From an uncultured Lachnospiraceae bacterium (lineage in GTDB: Bacteria > Bacillota_A > Clostridia > Lachnospirales > Lachnospiraceae), in the NCBI GenBank assembly GCA_910588595.1, contig CAJUQU010000221.1, positions 1,680-6,869 of the forward strand: 5,190 bases of DNA, read 5' to 3'. The notes under the pieces are model-generated. The model was not told the DNA's origin. It saw only the letters and a list, made by a program, of their open reading frames with translations, and ran no database searches. Shown here piece after piece: positions 1 through 5,156 of the stretch. Both the position numbers and the translations under genes were made by a program. Numbering within the stretch: position 1 is the first letter of the stretch; each line of letters opens with the position of its first letter.

Positions 1-10
1 CTTCCGATCT
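1..10. other. Illumina adapter remnant at left contig end
   Basis: The first ten bases, CTTCCGATCT, are the last ten bases of the standard Illumina adapter arm. Read in the typA frame they give Phe-Arg-Ser just before the conserved TypA segment Lys-Ile-Asn-Ile-Ile-Asp-Thr-Pro-Gly-His, and these residues do not fit the family. A matching adapter at the other end of the window supports the reading. The bases should be trimmed and not translated. Confidence 0.9.
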
Positions 11-1627
11 AAGATCAACATCATCGACACCCCGGGACATGCCGACTTCGGCGGCGAGGTTGAGCGCGTCCTCAAAATGGTAAACGGTGTTATTCTTGTC
101 GTCGACGCGTTTGAGGGCGCCATGCCGCAGACCAAATTCGTGCTCAGAAAGGCGCTCGAGCTCAGGCTCCCCGTCATCGTCTGCATCAACAAGATCGACC
201 GGCCGGAGGCGCGCCCCGCCGAGGTTGTCGAGGAAGTGCTCGAACTTTTTCTCGAGCTCGACGCGGACGATTCCCAGCTCGACTGCCCTTTCGTGTACGC
301 CTCTGCCAAAACAGGGATCGCGTCTCTAGACGAGGACGGCGCAGGCGTCGACATGACCCCGCTGTTTGAGACGATCCTCGACTATATCCCCGCGCCGGAG
401 GGCGATCCCGAGGCAGGCACGCAGGTGCTGATCAGCACCATCGACTACAATGAGTATGTGGGACGCATCGGTGTCGGCAAGGTTGACAATGGCACGATCG
501 CCGTCAATCAGGAGGTCATCATCTGCAACCACCACGAACCGGACAAGCAGAAGAAGGTAAAAGTCAGCAAGCTCTATGAGTTCGACGGTCTGAACAAGGT
601 GGAGGTAAAGGAAGCCGGCATCGGCTCGATCGTCGCCATATCCGGCATCTCGGATATCCATATCGGCGACACACTCTGCGCCGTGAACAATGTGGTCCCC
701 ATTCCTTTCCAGAAGATCAGCGAACCCACGATCGCCATGCAGTTTATCGTGAACGACTCACCGCTCGCCGGACAGGAGGGAAAGTACGTGACCAGCCGCC
801 ACATCCGTGACAGGCTGTTCAAGGAGCTCAACACGGACGTATCGCTGCGCGTCGAGGAGACAGACAGCGCTGATTCCTTCAAGGTTTCCGGGCGCGGCGA
901 GCTGCATCTCTCCGTGCTGATCGAAAATATGCGCCGCGAAGGTTTTGAGTTTGCTGTCAGCAAAGCGGAAGTGCTGTATAAAACGGACGAGAACGGCAAA
1001 CGGCTAGAGCCGATGGAGCTCGCCTACGTCGATGTCCCCGAAGAGTTTTCCGGCACTGTCATCGAGAAACTGAGCCAGAGAAAGGGCGAGCTGCAGAACA
1101 TGGGCAAGGCAAGCGGCGGCTATGCCCGCCTGGAGTTTTCCATCCCGTCGCGCGGTCTGATCGGATACCGCGGCGAGTTCATGACAGACACCAAGGGAAA
1201 CGGCATCTTAAATACGATATTTGACGGTTACGGCCCCTACAAGGGCGACATACAATACCGCAAACAGGGCTCCCTGATCGCGTTTGAGGCGGGCGAGGCG
1301 ATCACCTACGGTCTGTACAACGCGCAGGAGCGCGGCACGCTGTTCATCAGTCCCGGCGAGAAAGTATACTCCGGTATGGTCGTCGGCCAGAACGGAAAAG
1401 GCGAGGATATCGAGCTCAACGTGTGTAAGAAAAAGCAATTGACAAACACACGTTCTTCAAGCGCAGATGAGGCGCTGCGTCTCACTCCGCCCAAGATCTT
1501 AAGTCTGGAGCAGGCGCTCGACTTCATCGATACAGACGAGCTTCTCGAAGTCACTCCCGAGAACCTGCGCATCCGCAAGAAGATCCTCGATCCCACCCTG
1601 AGAAAGCGCGCCGGAATGAAGAAATAA
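11..1627 (+). CDS. typA: GTP-binding protein TypA/BipA, 5'-truncated
   Basis: TypA/BipA is a translational GTPase of the EF-G family that binds the ribosome and is linked to ribosome assembly and to growth under cold or stress. The 538 codons present start just before the G3 motif DTPGH (residues 6-10 of the fragment) and contain the G4 motif NKID (60-63) and the G5 motif SAK (98-100). An EF-Tu-like domain II (about 136-228), an EF-G-like domain III (from about 238), a domain V-like part (from about 332, with the conserved SRGLIGYRGEF segment) and the TypA-specific C-terminal domain follow. The protein ends in a basic tail at a TAA stop. Family members are about 605-615 residues, so roughly 70 residues with the P-loop and switch I are missing because the contig ends in adapter. 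The methionine at 77 is internal and is not the start. Identification is very secure. Confidence 0.98.
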   Translation, partial: KINIIDTPGHADFGGEVERVLKMVNGVILVVDAFEGAMPQTKFVLRKALELRLPVIVCINKIDRPEARPAEVVEEVLELFLELDADDSQLDCPFVYASAKTGIASLDEDGAGVDMTPLFETILDYIPAPEGDPEAGTQVLISTIDYNEYVGRIGVGKVDNGTIAVNQEVIICNHHEPDKQKKVKVSKLYEFDGLNKVEVKEAGIGSIVAISGISDIHIGDTLCAVNNVVPIPFQKISEPTIAMQFIVNDSPLAGQEGKYVTSRHIRDRLFKELNTDVSLRVEETDSADSFKVSGRGELHLSVLIENMRREGFEFAVSKAEVLYKTDENGKRLEPMELAYVDVPEEFSGTVIEKLSQRKGELQNMGKASGGYARLEFSIPSRGLIGYRGEFMTDTKGNGILNTIFDGYGPYKGDIQYRKQGSLIAFEAGEAITYGLYNAQERGTLFISPGEKVYSGMVVGQNGKGEDIELNVCKKKQLTNTRSSSADEALRLTPPKILSLEQALDFIDTDELLEVTPENLRIRKKILDPTLRKRAGMKK

Positions 1628-1640
1628 ATTATATAAAGGA

Positions 1641-1667
1641 ACACAGACACTTCCCCTGCATATATTA
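1641..1667 (+). promoter_or_regulatory. Candidate sigma-K (mother-cell sporulation) promoter
   Basis: AC at 1641-1642, a 16-base spacer and CATATATTA at 1659-1667 match the sigma-K consensus known from Bacillus (AC-N16-CATANNNTA) at every fixed position. The sigma-E consensus fits less well, because its -10 matches but no ATA element lies at the right distance. A start a few bases after the -10 would fall at about 1672-1676, giving a leader of only about 17-21 bases before the ATG at 1693. The motif is short and AT-rich, so chance is possible. The downstream sporulation-type gene makes it more credible. Confidence 0.5.
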
Positions 1668-1692
1668 TAAAAAACATATGCAGGGGATTTTT
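1652..1692 (+). terminator. Intrinsic terminator of typA, overlapping next gene's leader
   Basis: TCCCCTGCATAT (1652-1663) pairs perfectly with ATATGCAGGGGA (1676-1687) around a 12-base AT-rich loop, and five T follow at 1688-1692. This is a 12-bp stem plus a short U-tract, 25 bases after the typA stop. The U-tract is short and runs directly into the ATG of the next gene. The 3' arm also contains that gene's AGGGG ribosome binding site, so the hairpin may block translation as well as end transcription. Confidence 0.75.
1682..1686 (+). promoter_or_regulatory. Ribosome binding site of the SleC-like gene, inside hairpin arm
   Basis: AGGGG lies six bases before the ATG at 1693 and decides the start. 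The in-frame ATG at 1678 lies in the hairpin arm, upstream of this site, and has no ribosome binding site at a suitable distance. In any transcript that reads through from typA this site is base-paired with CCCCT at 1653-1657. Confidence 0.7.
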
Positions 1693-2955
1693 ATGTCTAA
1701 TATTATGAAAGCCGAAACCCCGGCCTACTCCGGAGATCTAACCATCAGCGTCACGTCATCGCTGGGCTTTATCCCCGTAAACAATGCCACTATCACGATA
1801 TCTTACTCCGGCGATCCGGACACCGTCGTGCAGACACTTGCCACCGACGACTCCGGACAGACCTCCACGATATCGCTTCCTGCCCCCAATCTGTCCTACA
1901 GCACAGAGATCAGTGATGTCCAGCCCTACTCAGAATACAATATCTCCGTCACAGCCCCGGGATATGAACCCGTGTATATCTCCGGCACAGAGATCCTTCC
2001 CGATGTCACGGCTGTACAGCCCGTCACCATGAACCCGATCGAGGTCGAACCTCCGGGGGAGACCGAGGACGACATCGTCATACCTGACCATACATTGTAT
2101 GGCGAATACCCGCCAAAAATACCCGAGGACGAGATCAAGCCGATGGATGAGAGCGGCGAGATCGTCCTGAGCCGTGTCGTGATCCCCGAATTTGTCATCG
2201 TGCACGACGGTGTTCCGCAGGACTCCTCCGCGCCCAACTACTACGTGCGCTACACAGACTACATCAAGAATGTCGTGTCGTCCGAGATCTATGCGACGTG
2301 GCCCGAGAGCACGATCTACGCCAACACGCTGGCGATCATGTCGTTCACGCTGAACCGCGTGTATACAGAGTGGTATCGCAACCAGGGCTACAACTTCACC
2401 ATCACTTCCTCCACAGCCTACGACCAGAAATGGATCCGCGGCAGGAACATATACGAAAATATCAGCCGCATCGTGGACTCCATCTTCTCGAACTACCTGT
2501 CGCGCCCGGGCGTGCGCCAGCCGATCTTTACCTCCTACTGCGACGGAAACCGCGTCACCTGCAACGGACTCTCCCAGTGGGGAAGCAAATATCTGGGCGA
2601 CCAGGGCTACACACCGATAGAGATCATACGTTATTATTACGGAAATGACATGTACATCAACTCCACCACATACATATCAGGTGTTCCCTCATCGTGGCCG
2701 GGCTATGACCTGACGGTCGGTTCCTCCGGGCAGAAAGTGCTACAGATGCAGCAGCAGCTCAACCGCATCGCACAGAATTATCCCGCCATACCGCGCATCT
2801 CTGAGGACGGTGTCTTCGGAACTGCCACCGCCAACGCAGTCCGCACTTTCCAGCGCATCTTCGGCCTTGCACCGACAGGGATCGTAGACTATCCTACCTG
2901 GTATAAGATCTCCGAGATCTTTGTGGGCGTATCACGGATATCGGAACCTGGTTGA
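1693..2955 (+). CDS. sleC: SleC-like spore cortex-lytic enzyme (SpoIID/LytB domain plus peptidoglycan-binding domain)
   Basis: The 420-residue product matches the layout of clostridial SleC, a lytic transglycosylase stored as a proenzyme in the spore and activated by Csp proteases at germination to degrade cortex peptidoglycan. Residues about 14-117 form a beta-rich, carboxypeptidase-regulatory-like region, followed by an acidic, proline-rich linker (about 118-158). The SpoIID/LytB domain spans about 160-322. It includes YIKNVVSSEIYATWP, with Glu198 where SpoIID proteins have their catalytic Glu, and SQWGSKYLGDQGY before a YYYGND end. A PG_binding_1 domain covers about 340-408 (GSSGQKV, DGVFGTAT, AVRTFQ). 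No signal peptide or membrane segment is visible, as expected for a protein made in the mother cell. C. perfringens SleC is about 437 residues with a mature part near 264, and here about 260 residues follow a likely cleavage zone around 155-165. No csp gene lies in the window. The domains are secure, and the SleC assignment rests on architecture and recall. Confidence 0.8.
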   Translation: MSNIMKAETPAYSGDLTISVTSSLGFIPVNNATITISYSGDPDTVVQTLATDDSGQTSTISLPAPNLSYSTEISDVQPYSEYNISVTAPGYEPVYISGTEILPDVTAVQPVTMNPIEVEPPGETEDDIVIPDHTLYGEYPPKIPEDEIKPMDESGEIVLSRVVIPEFVIVHDGVPQDSSAPNYYVRYTDYIKNVVSSEIYATWPESTIYANTLAIMSFTLNRVYTEWYRNQGYNFTITSSTAYDQKWIRGRNIYENISRIVDSIFSNYLSRPGVRQPIFTSYCDGNRVTCNGLSQWGSKYLGDQGYTPIEIIRYYYGNDMYINSTTYISGVPSSWPGYDLTVGSSGQKVLQMQQQLNRIAQNYPAIPRISEDGVFGTATANAVRTFQRIFGLAPTGIVDYPTWYKISEIFVGVSRISEPG

Positions 2956-2974
2956 ACGGATATCCTTGTATTTC

Positions 2975-3010
2975 AAAAGGAGCGCTCCCTCTTTTCGGAC
3001 GCTCCTTTTT
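2975..3010. terminator. Bidirectional intrinsic terminator between convergent genes
   Basis: AAAAGGAGCG (2975-2984) pairs with CGCTCCTTTT (3000-3009). Three further pairs (TCC 2986-2988 with GGA 2997-2999) are possible past a one-base bulge. A T-run follows on the plus strand (3006-3010), and the A-run at 2975-2978 gives a T-run on the minus strand, so it can end transcription of both the SleC-like gene (stop 20 bases to the left) and the minus-strand operon (stop 15 bases to the right). Confidence 0.85.
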
Positions 3011-3023
3011 CCATCAGTTTTTA

Positions 3024-3929
3024 TCAACTTTTCTTTAATCCGACGGTGTGAGTTCCCCCACAGGATATAGATACAACTTCCTTCCAGTCCCCGACATCAC
3101 ACTGCCCGCTCTGATTCCAGCCTGCCGCGACTAACGTTCCATCACTTTTCAGTCCTGCGGTGTGACTGTTTCCGCAGGCGATGGCAACAATGTTCTGCCA
3201 CCCTGCAACATCACACTGTCCATGGGTATTATCACCGACTGCTGTCACTGTGCCGTTATCTCTCAGCCCCACCGTGTGACTGCCCCCACAGGCGATCGCG
3301 ACCATGCCGCTCCAGTCTGCGATATCACATTGCCCATCGGTATTGTCACCGACTGCCACTGCGGTTCTGTTCCTTCTCAGTCCCACCGTATGATGCTTCC
3401 CGCAGGCAACTGCCTCCATGTCCCTCCACTCCCTGATGTTGCATTCACCGTATCCGTTCAACCCGACCGCCACAACTGTTCCGTCCTGCTTGAGCCCGAT
3501 CGTATGGCTGTTCCCGCAAGCTGCATAAGCGAGGTTCTTCCACGTTCTGATATGGCGCCCGCGGTGTACATACCGCCCTGTTACCAGCGCGGTTCCATCT
3601 TTCTGCACACCCACCGTATAACTCCCGCCGCACGATATGGAAATAAGATCTTTCCAGCCGCCCACATTGCATTGGGCATACCGGTTCCAGCCAGCGGCGG
3701 CAGCCGTCCCGTCCTCTCGGATCCCTGCCACATGGGCATGACCCGATGACAGGAAGACCATATCCTGCCAGCCGCTGCTGTCCGCTTCACCATACCGGCA
3801 ACGGCCTGCCACAAATATGTTTTCCCTGGGTACTGCTGCCATACAAAATGGGCAGTACTGGATCCTGTCTGCGCTTTCCTCGCCTGCACACCAATATTTG
3901 CCGCAGAAAGTACAAATAAATTTCTTCAT
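3024..3929 (-). CDS. Zinc ribbon protein with seven-bladed RCC1/BLIP-II-like propeller
   Basis: The 301-residue protein begins with a zinc ribbon (Cys6-X2-Cys9, X16, Cys26-Pro-Phe-Cys29) and continues as an RCC1-type repeat domain. Six consecutive repeats of exactly 38 residues (66-293) have the pattern HTVGL-x-DGT-xxAVG-xN-xx-GQCDV-xxW-xxxVAIACGGS. A partial repeat at 38-65 (repeat positions 11-38) and a closing HTVGL at 294-298 together make a seventh blade, which is the usual way such propellers close. The short blades resemble BLIP-II more than eukaryotic RCC1. Propellers of this kind are protein-binding surfaces, and no catalytic residues are seen. There is no signal peptide, and the many cysteines fit a cytoplasmic protein. 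I chose the start at 3929 because AAGGAG (3940-3945) is 10 bases upstream, whereas the ATG at 3938 is only one base from it. It is the last gene of a minus-strand operon and its partner is unknown. Confidence 0.88.
   Translation of the reverse strand: MKKFICTFCGKYWCAGEESADRIQYCPFCMAAVPRENIFVAGRCRYGEADSSGWQDMVFLSSGHAHVAGIREDGTAAAAGWNRYAQCNVGGWKDLISISCGGSYTVGVQKDGTALVTGRYVHRGRHIRTWKNLAYAACGNSHTIGLKQDGTVVAVGLNGYGECNIREWRDMEAVACGKHHTVGLRRNRTAVAVGDNTDGQCDIADWSGMVAIACGGSHTVGLRDNGTVTAVGDNTHGQCDVAGWQNIVAIACGNSHTAGLKSDGTLVAAGWNQSGQCDVGDWKEVVSISCGGTHTVGLKKS
3051..3734 (-). repeat. Six tandem 114-bp coding repeats (38-residue propeller blades)
   Basis: Residues 66-293 of the propeller gene divide into six units of exactly 114 bases with no insertions or deletions. 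Fixed positions include Gly-Thr at 9-10 (Arg-Thr in unit 4), Trp at 27 and Cys-Gly at 35-36. The DNA of the units has diverged, so they are related by old duplication and not by very recent copying. Units 4-6 are the most alike. Unit 2 (about 3507-3620) is the most degenerate between positions 16 and 26. A partial unit precedes them up to base 3818. Confidence 0.9.
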
Positions 3930-3939
3930 GGCAATCATA

Positions 3940-3945
3940 CTCCTT
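3940..3945 (-). promoter_or_regulatory. Ribosome binding site overlapping the upstream gene's stop
   Basis: Read on the minus strand, AAGGAG overlaps the TAA stop (3944-3946) of the zinc ribbon/helical gene and lies 10 bases before the ATG at 3929. It fixes the start of the propeller gene and suggests that the two genes are translationally coupled. Confidence 0.8.
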
Positions 3946-4384
3946 ATAACCGCGATTCATCTGATCTCCACCCAAATACGTTAACCAGCTCGTCCACGAT
4001 CATATCTGTCCACGTCTGAGAAAGCCCTTCCCTGTCCAATAACATCTGTTTTGCTTTACTGATGGTCTGCTGCCGTGTATGTTCTCCCTGATCTGATGCA
4101 CAAAACAAATTGATCAGTGTATCACTGCAGGATTTTGAAAAAATGCGTATTTCATTCCTGTGGTCCGGCGCCAGGTCAGAGAGATATGCTGCCAGCCGCT
4201 TTCTCTCTTTCAGTATGCCGTAACCTGACATCCTGACAATTTTTAAGAGGGCTTTATCAAAGGACCCCGCCTTGTCCTGCTCCCAGATCTTGTCCGCACA
4301 ATACGGACAGTACCGGACTTCCATACCGTCTGTTTCCTCAATGTACCACTGTCCTTTGCAGGAAACGCAGTTCAATTCCATCAT
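3944..4384 (-). CDS. Small zinc ribbon protein with helical C-terminal domain, unknown function
   Basis: The 146-residue protein opens with a zinc ribbon (Cys6-X2-Cys9, X16, Cys26-Pro-Tyr-Cys29). It shares the cysteine spacing, Trp13, Glu17 and the Tyr25-Cys-Pro-aromatic-Cys end with the propeller protein encoded just downstream. Residues about 40-140 appear all-helical, with GYGILKERKRLAAYLSDLAP at 54-73 and a late segment LSQTWTDMIVDELVNVFGW. This resembles a small helical module I recall from bacterial multidomain regulatory proteins (a glycine, a 'kerkRLxAxLsDLaP' stretch and a closing 'v..a.G' helix), but I cannot name a family. No signal peptide or membrane segment is visible. The start is at 4384, or 4381 because two Met codons are adjacent. 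An AGGGGGG run 11 bases upstream is a weak ribosome binding site. It lies between a coiled-coil gene and the propeller gene, 24 and 14 bases away, so co-expression is likely. Confidence 0.85.
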   Translation of the reverse strand: MMELNCVSCKGQWYIEETDGMEVRYCPYCADKIWEQDKAGSFDKALLKIVRMSGYGILKERKRLAAYLSDLAPDHRNEIRIFSKSCSDTLINLFCASDQGEHTRQQTISKAKQMLLDREGLSQTWTDMIVDELVNVFGWRSDESRL

Positions 4385-4395
4385 GATCTGCCAAT

Positions 4396-4402
4396 CCCCC
4401 CT
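4396..4402 (-). promoter_or_regulatory. Probable weak ribosome binding site (AGGGGGG)
   Basis: On the minus strand, AGGGGGG lies in the 24-base gap between the coiled-coil gene and the zinc ribbon gene, 11 bases before the ATG at 4384. The G-run is imperfect against AGGAGG and the spacing is long, so initiation may be weak or may depend on translation of the upstream gene. Confidence 0.55.
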
Positions 4403-4408
4403 ATGTGT

Positions 4409-5156
4409 TCAGCCTTCCCCTTCCAGACATTCCTCTTTGTCCTGCTGCTCGTTTTTCATGGACACAGCTGTGTCCGGATCCGGGTGCTCTGCATCATTCT
4501 TATCATCCATACTGTTCATTTCCCTGTTGATACGTTCTATCTCATCCTTGATCGACTGGTATTCCTGGTCGTACCTGTCATACTCCTGCCGTGCTTTCTC
4601 GCGCTTCACATCCAGGTCGTCTAAATTCGGTCTTATTATATTTATTTTGTTTCTTGCTTCATTTACTTTGTCATTTAATCTCGTTTCTTCAGAACATGCC
4701 TTGTCATATTTCGGCAGGTACTTTGCCATGAGTTTTTTGAGTTCTTCAATTTTTGAGTCGCGGATATCCCTATTCACCGGCGGATTGGAAAACCCCGATT
4801 TTTGTGTGCTCTTCTGCCGCTCATCCAACAATTGGACCAATTCATTTTCCCATGCTATCCGTTGTATCTTACACTCTCCCGCGCTGGCAGCAGCTTCGGT
4901 ATATATATTTCTCGCCTCTATATATTCCGCTTTTGCCAGGTCCATCTGTTTCTTCACCCGCAAGTACTCTTTTTCCGCTTCTTCCGCCTGTTCCTTTAGG
5001 ATCCCATGCTTTCGGCTCATGGAAATGACCCGGTTCTCATATCGGTTCAACTCCTCTTTCAGGTCATACTGTCTGATCTTCATCCTGAATACCGGAACAA
5101 ACTCCTTAACGCGCTCCAAGTCAACGATCCCGCTGACAGAAACGTCATCTCCGCTT
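4409..5156 (-). CDS. Coiled-coil protein with acidic tail, N-terminus missing, unknown function
   Basis: About 248 residues of genuine sequence remain. The apparent start Met-Cys-Ser-Ser-Asp-Leu comes from adapter DNA and is not biological, so the true start lies beyond the contig. Residues about 31-115 and 132-215 are rich in Lys, Glu, Arg and Gln with hydrophobic residues at heptad-like spacing and no helix breakers, as in two long coiled-coil segments. A short break (about 116-130, with SNPP) separates them, which would allow an antiparallel hairpin. The last 30 residues are polar and acidic and end in EECLEGEG, probably disordered. There is no signal peptide in what is seen, no membrane segment and no enzyme motif. 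Such proteins usually act as scaffolds or as parts of larger assemblies, but that is inference. It is the most upstream gene visible of a minus-strand operon with two zinc ribbon genes. Confidence 0.8.

Noticed and set aside
574..999. Minus-strand open frames within typA (also 326-661 and 1208-1677)
   Set aside because: They lie opposite a highly conserved gene, have no ribosome binding sites worth noting and show no domain. They are shadows of a GC-rich coding strand.
1678..1692. Upstream in-frame ATG adding five residues (Met-Gln-Gly-Ile-Phe) to the SleC-like protein
   Set aside because: It lies in the 3' arm of the terminator hairpin and has no ribosome binding site at a suitable distance. 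AGGGG six bases before the ATG at 1693 fits better.
1641..1692. Riboswitch or T-box leader before the SleC-like gene
   Set aside because: The gap is only 65 bases, with one simple hairpin and no conserved aptamer-like elements. A terminator with an overlapping promoter explains it.
3051..3734. Regular repeats considered as a CRISPR array
   Set aside because: The 114-bp units have no separate conserved repeats and unique spacers. The whole unit is coding, and conservation follows the protein blades.
3162..3749. 195-codon open frame on the plus strand, opposite the propeller gene
   Set aside because: It is antisense to the tandem repeats, where a repeated codon pattern keeps the opposite frame open. 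Its translation shows no recognisable domain, while the minus-strand frame is an excellent RCC1-like protein.
3930..3938. Alternative start for the propeller gene adding Met-Ile-Ala
   Set aside because: The AAGGAG site is only one base from this ATG, too close for initiation. With the start at 3929 the zinc ribbon numbering also matches that of the neighbouring protein.
4403..4624. Short hydrophobic plus-strand frame considered as a small membrane protein
   Set aside because: It is antisense to the acidic, charged end of the coiled-coil gene. Complementing Glu/Lys/Asp-rich codons gives Phe/Leu/Ile/Val-rich translations, which explains the hydrophobicity.
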